Shown here: positions 1 through 7,889 of the stretch, piece by piece
How positions within the stretch are numbered: position 1 is the stretch's first letter
How the letters are laid out: the number at the start of each line of letters is the position of its first letter
Source of the DNA: an uncultured Bacilli bacterium
GTDB taxonomy: Bacteria > Bacillota_I > Bacilli_A > RF39 > UBA660
Assembly (NCBI GenBank): GCA_934157235.1
Contig: CAKPHH010000005.1
Coordinates: 1 to 64,000 of the forward strand
DNA length: 64,000 bases
Reading direction: 5' to 3'
Translations under genes and position numbers: made by a program
Notes under the pieces: generated by a model
Databases searched by the model: none
Told to the model about the DNA's origin: nothing
The model's input: the letters and a program-made list of their open reading frames with translations, nothing else

Positions 1-132
1 GAAAAAAAATATCAAACTTTAGATGAAATGTACAAAGCACAACAAATAGATAACATTATATTGGAAAGAGATTGGGACAAAATTATAAAATTTGACAGTA
101 TTGATTTTGAAGCATTGGGTTATTGGAGGTAA
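1..132 (+). CDS. C-terminal end of an unknown protein (partial)
   Basis: An open frame runs from the first base to a TAA at 130-132, giving 43 residues that end in GYWR. It is rich in charged residues (EKKYQ, LERDWDKIIKFD) and has no membrane segment. The start lies outside the window. It is too short to assign to a family. It is followed by a 50-bp gap and a membrane protein gene on the same strand, so it may be the upstream member of one operon. Confidence 0.5.
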   Translation, partial: EKKYQTLDEMYKAQQIDNIILERDWDKIIKFDSIDFEALGYWR

Positions 133-184
133 TTACTAAATTACAATTTTATAGTTTGTTAAAAACAGAAAATTAGAGGAAATG

Positions 185-1069
185 ATGAAGAAAAATGAAT
201 TTAAAAAAATGATGAAAAAAGAAAATAAGGCATTTAAGAACTACTATGTTTATGAAATGATCCTTATATTGTTATTAGCAATTATGGTTATACCAAATAT
301 TATACTGACAATAAATAATATGATTCCATTTAATATAACAATCATTAATACAATTTTAATTATTATTGTAGCACTTCCTATTATAGTGCTTGATATAAAG
401 AATGATTTAGATATTAAAAATATACATCAATATTATTTAAAGGAAAAGAAAATACCAGAATACAAAGACAAAACAAAAATTTTAAATGTATGCCTATTAA
501 TTAGCATAGTAGTTTTAATTGTTTGGGCTATTATAACAATACCAAATATTACAAAAACTGAAAATTTAAGTGAAATTGAAAACACATTAGTCATTACTAC
601 TAATAAGGGTAATAACATTGAAACACAATATGAAATGTTTGATGGATTTAAAATAAAGATTCCAAGTGAATTTAAAATAATGAGTGATGAAATTGTTAAT
701 ATTAAATATCCAAATGGAAATGCACCATCACTTGTTTACACAAATGACAAAACAACAATTAATGTTGCACTGGTTATGAATGATGTTGCTATGAAAAATA
801 GTCAGATAGAAGAATATGTCAAAACAATGGAATCGACTTATAAAAATTATTCAAAAGATGAAAAATTAAAGTTTTGGGAAAGAAACAATCATAAAATTGG
901 TGAAATGGAATTTACAACAGAGGGATCAGACACAGAAATCTATAATCATATTATTACATTTTCTGTTAATGATAAATTAAGATTAGTTAATTTTAATTGT
1001 ACAAAAGAACAAATGGGTGAATGGCAAGAAGTTAGCAAATTTATTATGGACTCAATAATGTTTGAGTAA
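185..1069 (+). CDS. membrane protein of unknown function
   Basis: A 294-aa protein I do not recognise. After a Lys-rich cytoplasmic N terminus there are about three hydrophobic segments (roughly residues 22-45, 50-72 and 100-120). A soluble domain of about 160 residues follows, probably outside the cell. It has a pattern of short beta strands (YEMFDGFKIKIP, NIKYPN, TTINVALVMND), as seen in small lipoprotein-like domains. Two ATGs are possible. The one at 185 is preferred because the one at 182 sits only one base after GAGGA. The gene ends just before the lipoprotein gene, which suggests co-transcription. Confidence 0.7.
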   Translation: MKKNEFKKMMKKENKAFKNYYVYEMILILLLAIMVIPNIILTINNMIPFNITIINTILIIIVALPIIVLDIKNDLDIKNIHQYYLKEKKIPEYKDKTKILNVCLLISIVVLIVWAIITIPNITKTENLSEIENTLVITTNKGNNIETQYEMFDGFKIKIPSEFKIMSDEIVNIKYPNGNAPSLVYTNDKTTINVALVMNDVAMKNSQIEEYVKTMESTYKNYSKDEKLKFWERNNHKIGEMEFTTEGSDTEIYNHIITFSVNDKLRLVNFNCTKEQMGEWQEVSKFIMDSIMFE

Positions 1070-1082
1070 TATAGGAGGAGAA

Positions 1083-1667
1083 ATGAAAATGAAAAAGAAA
1101 TTATTTGCAATTTTACTTTGTTGGGTTATGGTTTTAGGACTTGCTGGATGTAGCAATCCAGTTAGTGATTCTAAAAAAGAATTAGAAGATGCTAAAAAGG
1201 ATTTAGAAGAAACTTATAAAAAATATGGATGGGTTGAGAAAGAAACTGTAAATACTATTCTTGCTAAATTTAATACTGAAATAATGGATGGTGGATTAAA
1301 TACACCTGCTAGTGATGATTATATGGTTGTGGATAATGGTAAATATTGGTTTGCACTAACTGATGATGTTGCATTCTACCTAAAACCAGTTGAATCATCT
1401 GGAAATAAAGAAAAAGATATTCTTGATATGAGTGCTATTTATATGGATAATGACAAGTATGATGAAACTACTGCTATAAAGTATACAAAACTTTTGATTA
1501 AAGCCAACAATGAAGAAATTACTGATTCTGAAATTGATGAATTGTTAAAAGAAGCCAAAGAAAAATCTTCTGCTAAAGAAACAGCTAATAATGGTAAAGG
1601 CATTTCAGTAGGAATCTCAAATGCTAATGATCATTATGAATATCAAGTTATTAGATTATATAAATAA
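1083..1667 (+). CDS. lipoprotein of unknown function
   Basis: A 194-aa secreted lipoprotein. The start at 1083 follows a strong AGGAGGAG (1073-1080); an upstream in-frame ATG at 1062 lies inside the previous gene. The signal peptide is Lys-rich, then hydrophobic, and ends in lipobox LAGC with Cys23 as the lipidation site. The mature part begins with a charged helix (about residues 28-50), followed by a region of unknown fold. Its last 87 codons (from 1403) are present again, almost unchanged, in the gene at 2479. The signal and lipobox are clear. The function is unknown. Confidence 0.75.
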   Translation: MKMKKKLFAILLCWVMVLGLAGCSNPVSDSKKELEDAKKDLEETYKKYGWVEKETVNTILAKFNTEIMDGGLNTPASDDYMVVDNGKYWFALTDDVAFYLKPVESSGNKEKDILDMSAIYMDNDKYDETTAIKYTKLLIKANNEEITDSEIDELLKEAKEKSSAKETANNGKGISVGISNANDHYEYQVIRLYK

Positions 1668-1672
1668 TCATA
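1403..1672 (+). repeat. 270-bp direct repeat, copy 1
   Basis: Bases 1403-1672 match 2547-2816 with a single mismatch (T1648 against C2792, Val to Ala). The repeat covers the 3' part of the lipoprotein gene, its stop codon and six further bases. Near-identity points to a recent duplication. Confidence 0.95.
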
Positions 1673-1756
1673 AATTACAATTTATTAAACTCTCAGGTTA
1701 TGTCCTGTATATTTTTAAATATATAATATAAAATTGTTTAGAAAGGAGGGATTAGT

Positions 1757-2437
1757 ATGAACCAAGAGAAAATTGGAAAATATATTGCAACATGTAGAAA
1801 GGAAAATAAACTTACACAAGAACAGTTAGCTGAAAAATTAGGTGTGTCAAGTAAATCAGTAAGTAGATGGGAAAATGGAAAAACTATGCCTGATGTATCT
1901 TTGTTTCAACAATTATGTAAAGAATTAAATATTACTATTAATGATTTATTAAGCGGCGAAACAATGAATGAAAATAAATTTGATTTATCAGCAGATAGAT
2001 TAGTTGATTATAGTAAATATATTAAGTTAAGAGAAAAGAAAAAATTAGTTGTTTTGTCTGTTGGATTAATTATCTTAATCGGTTTATTTTTAATAGTACT
2101 AGTTTTAATTTTTAACAAAACTTTTTTCAGAAGTTCTTATGAATTAGATTATTTGAAAAATATAAGTATCCCTATTCCTAGATATTCTTATTATAGAGGA
2201 ACAGGAGGAATGGAAGGATATACAACTAAATTAAAAACTCTTAAACAACCAGATGAAGTAAATATTTTAATAGATAGATATTTAAATACTTTAGATAAAA
2301 TAGAATGTAATAATGAAAACTATTATTATGATAAAAATAAGAATTTTACGATAATTCAATATAGAATAAATAATGATGGTATTGGATTTGTTAATACAAT
2401 TTATATATCATATAGTGATGGAAATATTTGTAAGTAA
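1757..2437 (+). CDS. XRE-family regulator with membrane anchor
   Basis: A 226-aa protein with an N-terminal helix-turn-helix of the Cro/C1 (XRE) type, about residues 6-62 (LTQEQLAEKLGVSSKSVSRWENG is the recognition core). One membrane segment follows at about residues 95-118 (LVVLSVGLIILIGLFLIVLVLIF). The C-terminal domain is probably extracytoplasmic and is unrecognised. This layout fits a membrane-tethered regulator. The start follows AAAGGAGGG. It sits between the two copies of the duplicated lipoprotein 3' end, so it may have been carried in by, or trapped within, that duplication. Target genes are unknown. Confidence 0.85.
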   Translation: MNQEKIGKYIATCRKENKLTQEQLAEKLGVSSKSVSRWENGKTMPDVSLFQQLCKELNITINDLLSGETMNENKFDLSADRLVDYSKYIKLREKKKLVVLSVGLIILIGLFLIVLVLIFNKTFFRSSYELDYLKNISIPIPRYSYYRGTGGMEGYTTKLKTLKQPDEVNILIDRYLNTLDKIECNNENYYYDKNKNFTIIQYRINNDGIGFVNTIYISYSDGNICK

Positions 2438-2464
2438 CAAACTTGATAATATAAATCAAGTTTG
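2438..2464 (+). repeat. perfect 10-bp inverted repeat (hairpin)
   Basis: CAAACTTGAT at 2438-2447 pairs with ATCAAGTTTG at 2455-2464 across a 7-base AT loop. It starts directly after the regulator's stop. No T-run follows, so it is not a classic terminator. It could be a 3' mRNA stabiliser or an operator. Confidence 0.6.
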
Positions 2465-2478
2465 AATGTGAGGTAAAA

Positions 2479-2811
2479 ATGGATAACGATGTTCACTCTA
2501 TTATTGAGAAATCTAAAGAAGTGATGGACATATTAAAGAGTTTTGAAAATAAAGAAAAAGATATTCTTGATATGAGTGCTATTTATATGGATAATGACAA
2601 GTATGATGAAACTACTGCTATAAAGTATACAAAACTTTTGATTAAAGCCAACAATGAAGAAATTACTGATTCTGAAATTGATGAATTGTTAAAAGAAGCC
2701 AAAGAAAAATCTTCTGCTAAAGAAACAGCTAATAATGGTAAAGGCATTTCAGTAGGAATCTCAAATGCTAATGATCATTATGAATATCAAGCTATTAGAT
2801 TATATAAATAA
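2479..2811 (+). CDS. truncated chimeric copy of the lipoprotein C-terminal part
   Basis: A 110-aa protein. Residues 1-23 are unique (MDNDVHSIIEKSKEVM...). From residue 24 on it is the C-terminal part of the lipoprotein at 1083, differing by one residue (Ala for Val). It has no signal peptide or lipobox, so any product would stay in the cytoplasm. A plausible ribosome site (GAGGT, about 2469) precedes the ATG, so the frame may be translated. It may be a duplication remnant rather than a working gene. Confidence 0.55.
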   Translation: MDNDVHSIIEKSKEVMDILKSFENKEKDILDMSAIYMDNDKYDETTAIKYTKLLIKANNEEITDSEIDELLKEAKEKSSAKETANNGKGISVGISNANDHYEYQAIRLYK

Positions 2812-2816
2812 TCATA
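2547..2816 (+). repeat. 270-bp direct repeat, copy 2
   Basis: Second copy of 1403-1672, offset by 1144 bp, with one mismatch. The intervening DNA holds the XRE regulator gene and the hairpin. Confidence 0.95.
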
Positions 2817-2817
2817 G

Positions 2818-2850
2818 AAAGAACTAAAACAAAAAATTAGTTCTTTTTTT
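2818..2850 (+). terminator. intrinsic terminator
   Basis: A 10-bp stem (AAAGAACTAA / TTAGTTCTTT) closes a 9-base A-rich loop and runs into seven T's. It ends the lipoprotein-regulator transcription unit. Confidence 0.85.
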
Positions 2851-2976
2851 GAACTTATTTAGATGTTAATGATGTCAAATGTATTATGTTTATTTTAAAA
2901 ATCAATACACTAATTTACTTAGTAATTTTCTGTTCTTATTTTTATCATAATATCATTAACATCTTTCCTAAACGAC

Positions 2977-3004
2977 AAAAAAATCAATCATTTCTGATTG
3001 ATTT
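2977..3004 (-). terminator. intrinsic terminator of the tRNA-Gly gene
   Basis: Read on the minus strand, AAATCAATCA and TGATTGATTT form a 10-bp stem with a GAAA loop, followed by a T-run. It lies downstream of the minus-strand tRNA-Gly. The segment between it and the tRNA holds no gene. Confidence 0.8.
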
Positions 3005-3042
3005 AATCATTAACATCGCTTTGGTGCGACGATTTTTGCTTC

Positions 3043-3116
3043 TGGAGCGGATGATGGGAATCGAACCCACGTAGTCAGCTTGGAAGGCTGAGGTTCTACC
3101 ATTAAACTACATCCGC
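3043..3116 (-). tRNA. tRNA-Gly (anticodon TCC)
   Basis: On the minus strand the 74 bases from 3116 to 3043 fold as a cloverleaf. The acceptor is GCGGATG with a paired 3' side CATCCGC. The anticodon loop is CTTCCAA with anticodon TCC, and the T loop is GGTTCGATTCC. The discriminator is T, usual for bacterial tRNA-Gly, and the CCA end is encoded (3043-3045). A short plus-strand ORF over it is an artefact of the tRNA sequence. Confidence 0.95.
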
Positions 3117-3188
3117 ATAAACTTTTTAATCGAACCTCAGTCTTAATTTCCGATGACTGAAATCGACTAAATAAAGTAGACAATATTA

Positions 3189-3216
3189 ATTATACCAAAA
3201 GTTATTGATATGTCAA
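3189..3216 (-). promoter_or_regulatory. tRNA-Gly promoter
   Basis: Minus-strand TTGACA (3216-3211), a 16-base spacer, then TATAAT (3194-3189) preceded by TGG, an extended -10. Both hexamers are consensus. It lies about 70 bp upstream of the tRNA. Confidence 0.85.
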
Positions 3217-3232
3217 CACTTTTTTTTATAAA
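3205..3232 (+). promoter_or_regulatory. candidate promoter for the HAD phosphatase gene
   Basis: TTGATA (3205-3210), a 16-base spacer, then TATAAA (3227-3232), overlapping the divergent tRNA promoter. A second possible -10, TATAAT, is at 3243-3248. Confidence 0.4.
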
Positions 3233-3274
3233 AATTATTATTTATAATAAGAGTATAAAATGTAGGTGAGAAAA

Positions 3275-3961
3275 ATGAAAATTTTAGCTAGTGATTTTGA
3301 TAATACTTTATATATCAAAAATGAAAACGAACTTAACAAAAATATTTTAGCTCTAAAAAAATATTTAAGTAAGGGAAATCTCTTTTGTATCATAACCGGA
3401 AGAAGCTATACTAGTGTAAAGGAATTATTAAACAAGTACAAAATCCCATATAGTTATCTAATATGTGAAGATGGAGCAACACTATTTAATAATCTTGACT
3501 ACTGCATCTATACAACACTATTAAATGCTACTGAAGTAGAAAAAGTTCAAAAAATATTTACTGACAACAATACCGAATGTCTTTTAGAAGATGGTTATAA
3601 TATTACGGAAAATAAATCTGACTGTACTAAGGTTATCGCAACTTATAAAGATCGAACTCTAGCTGATAAAATTGTCAAAGAACTTCACGAAAAAACAAAT
3701 ACTTATTCCTACATTAGTACAGAACACATCAATGTGATTTCTAATGCTACCAATAAAGAGGTAGGCTTGAAAAAACTAATAGAGCTAGAAAATCTTTCCT
3801 CTGCCGAACTATACGTAATTGGTGATGATATAAATGATCTTGAAATGTTAAGAACCTTTAATGGGGCCATAATGAAAAAACATCATCCATTACTTTCAGG
3901 CTTATCTAAGAAAGAATATGAATACCTGTATGAATATCTTGAAGAGTTAATTAATGATTAA
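3275..3961 (+). CDS. HAD-superfamily hydrolase, Cof-like phosphatase
   Basis: A 228-aa cytoplasmic phosphatase of the haloacid dehalogenase superfamily, Cof/type IIB group. Motif I is near the start (SDFDNT; Asp7 nucleophile, Asp9 acid/base), motif II is IITGRS at about residue 45, and motif IV is GDDINDLEML at about residue 190. These motifs are known to bind Mg2+ and hydrolyse small phosphorylated metabolites. The exact substrate cannot be read from sequence. The start at 3275 follows AGGTGA; the in-frame GTG at 3266 overlaps that site. The next gene, DedA-like, begins about 40 bp after. Confidence 0.85.
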   Translation: MKILASDFDNTLYIKNENELNKNILALKKYLSKGNLFCIITGRSYTSVKELLNKYKIPYSYLICEDGATLFNNLDYCIYTTLLNATEVEKVQKIFTDNNTECLLEDGYNITENKSDCTKVIATYKDRTLADKIVKELHEKTNTYSYISTEHINVISNATNKEVGLKKLIELENLSSAELYVIGDDINDLEMLRTFNGAIMKKHHPLLSGLSKKEYEYLYEYLEELIND

Positions 3962-3999
3962 TTCTTTTTTTTATTCATATTATTATATAGGTGATAATC

Positions 4000-4656
4000 T
4001 TGAATATAGGTGAGTTTGTAATCCAACTAATCAGTAACTATGGCTACTTTGGAATGTTTCTAGGTATGGTTTTAGAAGCCGTAATTATAGTAATTCCAAG
4101 TGAAGCAATCCTCGCAACCGGAGGTATTTTAGCCGGTAGAAAAATCTTTACTTTTTTTGGTGCCTTTATAACCGGACTAATCGGCAGTGTTTTTTGTGCC
4201 ATAATAATTTATTTAATGGGCTATATTGGTGGTAAACCTTTTATCAAAAAATATGGAAAATACTTTTTTATGAAAGAAGAAGACTTAGAAAAAACAGATT
4301 CTTGGTATCAAAAATATGGCCTTATGGCCGCCTTAATTGGTAGAAACTTTCCTATAATAAGAACCTTAATATCACTTCCTATCGGTTTTATGAGACTATC
4401 ATTTCCAAAATTTTTAATTTACACCATAATAGGATCAATTCCTTGGACATTTGTCTTTGTCTACGTTGGCTATACTCTAGGTAACAACTGGGTAATACTA
4501 AATGAATATGTTTCAAAACTAAAAATTCCCATTCGAATACTATTAATTCTTCTTGTTATAAGCTATCTTTATAAGAAAATAAAACCTAAAATCAAAATTA
4601 AAAAGACTCTTCCAACCAGAACAACGCCTAATAGACACCAAAAATCATCCATATAA
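4000..4656 (+). CDS. DedA-family membrane protein
   Basis: A 218-aa polytopic membrane protein of the DedA/VTT family, whose members are known to act as lipid flippases. Family signs are the acidic GMVLEAVIIVIPSEAIL stretch (about residues 23-40), the re-entrant G-rich segment GAFITGLIGSVFCAIIIY, the conserved arginines in GRNFPIIRTLISLPIGFMR (about residues 109-127), and GSIPWTFVFVYVGYTLG. The likely start is the TTG at 4000, placed correctly after AGGTGAT; the GTG at 3991 lies within that site. A second DedA-like gene is at 55446. Confidence 0.85.
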   Translation: MNIGEFVIQLISNYGYFGMFLGMVLEAVIIVIPSEAILATGGILAGRKIFTFFGAFITGLIGSVFCAIIIYLMGYIGGKPFIKKYGKYFFMKEEDLEKTDSWYQKYGLMAALIGRNFPIIRTLISLPIGFMRLSFPKFLIYTIIGSIPWTFVFVYVGYTLGNNWVILNEYVSKLKIPIRILLILLVISYLYKKIKPKIKIKKTLPTRTTPNRHQKSSI

Positions 4657-4743
4657 TTACCAAAAATTCCCTTTATCTTCAACAAAAATTAAGAAAATAC
4701 CTCAAAAATCGTAAATTTTTAACCTAAACTTATTAGAAACATC

Positions 4744-4772
4744 TAGTTTTTTTTAAACTCTTATGCTATAAT
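4744..4772 (+). promoter_or_regulatory. typA promoter
   Basis: A consensus extended -10, TGCTATAAT (4764-4772), lies about 30 bp before the start. The -35 (TAGTTT at 4744-4749, 17-base spacer) is poor, as is common with extended -10 promoters. The rest of 4657-4743 holds no gene. Confidence 0.6.
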
Positions 4773-4804
4773 TATGAACGTTGTAAAAAAGAGGTGTACC
4801 TATT

Positions 4805-6616
4805 ATGGAAAAAAGAAATGTAGCAATTATAGCGCATGTTGACCATGGAAAAACTACTTTAGTAGATGAAATTTTAAAGACATCTGGAATGTTTAGAGAT
4901 AATGAAGATGTTAGTAATGTTTCTATGGATTCAAATGCTTTAGAAAAAGAAAGAGGAATAACAATCCTTGCTAAAACAACAGCCTTAGACTATAAAGGAG
5001 TAAGAATTAATATTTTAGATACTCCAGGTCATGCTGATTTTGGTGGCGAAGTAGAGCGTATCATGAATATGGTAGATGGTGTTTTACTAGTAGTTGATGC
5101 TTATGAAGGACCAATGCCACAAACAAGATTCGTTTTAAAGAAAGCTTTTGCTGCTAAAGTAAAACCAATCGTTATAATCAATAAAGTTGATAAACCAAGT
5201 GCTAGATGTAAACAAGTATTAGATGAAGTACTAGATTTATTTATCGAACTAGGAGCAGACGACTCACAATTAGATTTTAAAGTACTATATGCATCTGCCC
5301 TAAATGGAACTTGTTCTTTAAGCGATGACTTGAATGAACAAACTCCAGGCTTTACAGAAGTTTTAGATACAATTCTAGAAGAAATACCAGCACCATCTGG
5401 AGAGCCTGAAAAACCATTACAATTCCAACCAGCCTTACTAGACTATAATGAATTTGTAGGTAGAATTGGTATTGGTAGAGTTCATAATGGTAAAATTAAA
5501 ACTGGTGAAGTAGTTACTTGTTGTAGACTAGATGGTAGTACTAAACAATTTAGAATTCAAAAATTATTTGGTTACTATGGCTATCATCGTATTGAAATAG
5601 AACAAGCTGAAGCTGGAGATATTGTTGCTGTAGCTGGACTTTCTGATATTTCAGTAGGTGAGACAATCTGTGACAATAATGCCATTGAACCATTACCACA
5701 ATTACATATTGATGAACCAACTTTACAAATGACATTTGGAACTAATTCATCACCATTCGTTGGTCGTGATGGTAAAATAGTAACTGCTAGAAAAATAGAA
5801 GAACGTCTAATGCGTGAAACTCAAAAAGATGTTAGTCTACATGTTTCTCCAGCAACAAATGAATCATTCTTAGTGGCTGGACGTGGAGAATTACATTTAG
5901 GAATTTTAATCGAAAATATGCGTCGTGAGGGATTTGAACTAGAAGTATCAAAACCAAGCGTAATTATTAAAGAAATCGATGGTCAAAAATGTGAACCATA
6001 TGAAGAATTACAAATCGAAGTTCCAGAAGAAAGTGTTGGCTCAGTAATTGAACAACTTGGTACTCGTGGTGGTAAAATGGAAAGTATGTCTAATTTTGAA
6101 AATCAAGTTAGATTAATCTATACAATTCCATCTCGTGGATTAATTGGATTTTCAACAGAGTTCATGACTCTAACTAAAGGTTATGGAATTATGAATCATA
6201 CTTTTAAAGAATACTTGCCATATGAAAATATTGATGTTGGTGAAAGAAAACTAGGAGTTCTAGTTTCCATGGAAAATGGTTCAGCAACTGCATATTCCAT
6301 CGGTAACTTAGAAGATCGTGGTATTATGTTTATCGAACCAGGAACTGAAGTATATGAAGGTATGGTAGTAGGTGAGTGTAATCGTGATAATGACTTGGCT
6401 GTAAATGTTGTTAAAGGTAAACAATTAACTAACACTAGAGCAGCTGGATCAGATCACACTGTAGTTTTAAAAAGACCAAGACCAATCTCGCTAGAGTATG
6501 CACTTGACTATATTAATTCTGATGAATTAGTAGAGGTAACTCCACATAATATTCGTATCAGAAAAAGAATTTTAAATACCGAAGAACGTAAAAAATATGA
6601 CGCACGTAAAAAATAA
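4805..6616 (+). CDS. typA: ribosome-associated GTPase TypA/BipA
   Basis: A 603-aa translational GTPase of the EF-G-like TypA (BipA) family, full length. The G domain spans about residues 1-195: G1 AHVDHGKTT (residues 10-18), G2 in KERGITI, G3 DTPGHADF, G4 NKVD, G5 SALNG. Then come a beta-barrel domain, the EF-G III/V-like domains (GRGELHLGIL; SRGLIGFSTEFMTLT) and the TypA-specific C-terminal domain with a basic tail. TypA is known to bind ribosomes and help 50S assembly under stress. It forms a single-gene unit with its own promoter and terminator. Confidence 0.97.
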   Translation: MEKRNVAIIAHVDHGKTTLVDEILKTSGMFRDNEDVSNVSMDSNALEKERGITILAKTTALDYKGVRINILDTPGHADFGGEVERIMNMVDGVLLVVDAYEGPMPQTRFVLKKAFAAKVKPIVIINKVDKPSARCKQVLDEVLDLFIELGADDSQLDFKVLYASALNGTCSLSDDLNEQTPGFTEVLDTILEEIPAPSGEPEKPLQFQPALLDYNEFVGRIGIGRVHNGKIKTGEVVTCCRLDGSTKQFRIQKLFGYYGYHRIEIEQAEAGDIVAVAGLSDISVGETICDNNAIEPLPQLHIDEPTLQMTFGTNSSPFVGRDGKIVTARKIEERLMRETQKDVSLHVSPATNESFLVAGRGELHLGILIENMRREGFELEVSKPSVIIKEIDGQKCEPYEELQIEVPEESVGSVIEQLGTRGGKMESMSNFENQVRLIYTIPSRGLIGFSTEFMTLTKGYGIMNHTFKEYLPYENIDVGERKLGVLVSMENGSATAYSIGNLEDRGIMFIEPGTEVYEGMVVGECNRDNDLAVNVVKGKQLTNTRAAGSDHTVVLKRPRPISLEYALDYINSDELVEVTPHNIRIRKRILNTEERKKYDARKK

Positions 6617-6636
6617 TCAGAAATGATTATTTTTTT
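6611..6636 (+). terminator. typA terminator
   Basis: A 9-bp stem (AAATAATCA / TGATTATTT) with a GAAA loop and a T-run. It overlaps the typA stop codon. Confidence 0.85.
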
Positions 6637-6637
6637 C

Positions 6638-6666
6638 TTGGTAAAATTTCTAATCTTTGCTATAAT
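6638..6666 (+). promoter_or_regulatory. promoter
   Basis: TTGGTA (6638-6643), a 17-base spacer, and consensus TATAAT (6661-6666), directly after the typA terminator and 26 bp before the next start. Confidence 0.7.
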
Positions 6667-6691
6667 TGAATTAAGATAGAGGTGAAAATAC

Positions 6692-7381
6692 ATGAGAAAG
6701 AAAAAAAACGTAGTAACTAATGGCATACAAGAAATGACAAGAGAAGAATTAACACGAACTCAAGTATTAAATCTTAGTGATTTTGAAAAGGTTGCTGAGT
6801 TTGAAAAATCAACAAGTAAAAGACCTGCCATCTTTTTAGCAATCTTAGGAATTTTTTGCATAATGTCTGGTTTTGCCTATAATCCAATCTTGAATATTGT
6901 TATTGATAGCATAACTCCAGAGGCACCACAAGTTAGTAAAAGAATCAAGGATATGGATATGACAAGAATGTTATCAAGCACTATCAGTTGTCATTATACA
7001 AATCTTAACACCCCTAACGGTCTAGATATTAATTCAGATATGACTTTAACATTTTATGATAACAAATTAAATTCTTATACCAAAACAACAACTTATGTTG
7101 CATCTTTAGGAAAAGAAAAAACAAGTAAATCAACAACAGATACTTACTACAATGCCTTTAAAGCACTTGAAACTATAAATATTCCAGGCTATAAACAAGC
7201 AACATCACAAATAACTAATGGTCTTGAAATAAAAACAATCATTGATTTAAAGAACTTAAATGCCTCTTCTTTAACAACAGAGCATAATGGTTCAATCGCA
7301 ACAAAAGTAGAGTTCACTTACGAGTCAACAATAGATGAAGTTCTACAACAAGCTAAAGCTCTAAATTATGATTGTAAATAA
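6692..7381 (+). CDS. single-pass membrane protein of unknown function
   Basis: A 229-aa protein. A basic, then charged cytoplasmic part of about 45 residues precedes one membrane segment (about residues 46-68, AIFLAILGIFCIMSGFAYNPIL). The extracellular domain of about 160 residues is rich in Thr, Ser and beta strands. The repeating pattern SDMTLTFYDNKL / TKTTTYVA / LEIKTIIDLKNL resembles small YehR-type lipoprotein domains, but I cannot confirm that. It is monocistronic, with its own promoter and terminator. Confidence 0.75.
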   Translation: MRKKKNVVTNGIQEMTREELTRTQVLNLSDFEKVAEFEKSTSKRPAIFLAILGIFCIMSGFAYNPILNIVIDSITPEAPQVSKRIKDMDMTRMLSSTISCHYTNLNTPNGLDINSDMTLTFYDNKLNSYTKTTTYVASLGKEKTSKSTTDTYYNAFKALETINIPGYKQATSQITNGLEIKTIIDLKNLNASSLTTEHNGSIATKVEFTYESTIDEVLQQAKALNYDCK

Positions 7382-7394
7382 AAATTATCAAAGC

Positions 7395-7424
7395 AAAAAC
7401 TAGTGCAAGAAACACTAGTTTTTT
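7395..7424 (+). terminator. intrinsic terminator
   Basis: An 11-bp perfect stem (AAAAACTAGTG / CACTAGTTTTT) with a 7-base loop and a T-run, 14 bp after the stop of the 6692 gene. Confidence 0.9.
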
Positions 7425-7440
7425 AGTGGATTTTTCCGAC

Positions 7441-7475
7441 AAAAAAACTGCACATCATTGATTATGCAGCTTTTT
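7441..7475 (-). terminator. possible bidirectional terminator of rpmB
   Basis: CTGCA (7448-7452) and TGCAG (7465-7469) pair around a 12-base loop. Read on the minus strand, a run of seven T's follows (7447-7441). On the plus strand five T's follow. The stem is short. The rpmB stop codon lies in the loop. Confidence 0.45.
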
Positions 7476-7641
7476 GATTCTTTAATAAAGTTCTTTTTTC
7501 TTTTGCTGATATTCTAACTTTAGAACCGTCTTCAAGTCTATAAACTTGTAAATTTAAATTTTGTCTTTTTTTAGTTGCGTTTAAAGCGTGAGATCTTTGA
7601 TTTTTAACGTTACCAACTCTTTTTGATATATTAACTGCCAT
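7462..7641 (-). CDS. rpmB: 50S ribosomal protein bL28
   Basis: A 59-aa basic protein on the minus strand, a component of the large ribosomal subunit. The family core is clear: RSHALNATKKRQNLNLQVYRLEDGSKVRIS, matching the bL28 pattern of SHAxNxTKR...NLQ and a VS/IS-A strand. The length is normal for the family. The N terminus lacks the cysteines seen in some bL28 proteins, so this is a zinc-independent form. The start is set by AAGGAGGGA (7654-7646). It is isolated, as rpmB often is, with its own promoter. Confidence 0.93.
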   Translation of the reverse strand: MAVNISKRVGNVKNQRSHALNATKKRQNLNLQVYRLEDGSKVRISAKEKRTLLKNQKAA

Positions 7642-7677
7642 ACTTTCCCTCCTTTGGTTTTCTTCATCTGCTTTATA

Positions 7678-7706
7678 ACTTTAACATAAAAAGATATGAA
7701 AGTCAA
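7678..7706 (-). promoter_or_regulatory. rpmB promoter
   Basis: Minus-strand TTGACT (7706-7701), a 17-base spacer, then TAAAGT (7683-7678) preceded by TGT (extended -10). Confidence 0.6.
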
Positions 7707-7832
7707 ACAAAATGCATAAAAAAACCCTTAAGATGTACCAAAAAAACCATATCAATAAAAAATACTATCATTATCTTTAGTATAAATCAAAAAATTACGT
7801 AAAATATATATAGATATTAAACTGTCCAAATA

Positions 7833-7862
7833 TTTACATTTTTATATTCCAATATTTATGAT
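7833..7862 (+). promoter_or_regulatory. dnaE promoter
   Basis: TTTACA (7833-7838), an 18-base spacer and TATGAT (7857-7862), 28 bp before the dnaE start. The region 7707-7832 between rpmB and dnaE is very AT-rich and I see no gene in it. Confidence 0.5.
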
Positions 7863-7889
7863 AAAATATTCTTGAAAGGAGATGTTATT

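Noticed and set aside
2886..3074. A 62-aa plus-strand ORF ending in ERMMGIEPT
   Set aside because: Its end lies over the minus-strand tRNA-Gly and its front over that tRNA's terminator; this peptide ending is a common artefact of tRNA sequence.
3131..3180. A second, decayed tRNA upstream of tRNA-Gly (CGAACCTCAG... and GATGACTGAAATCGAC)
   Set aside because: Only fragments resemble tRNA arms; no cloverleaf can be formed. It is probably tRNA leader sequence.
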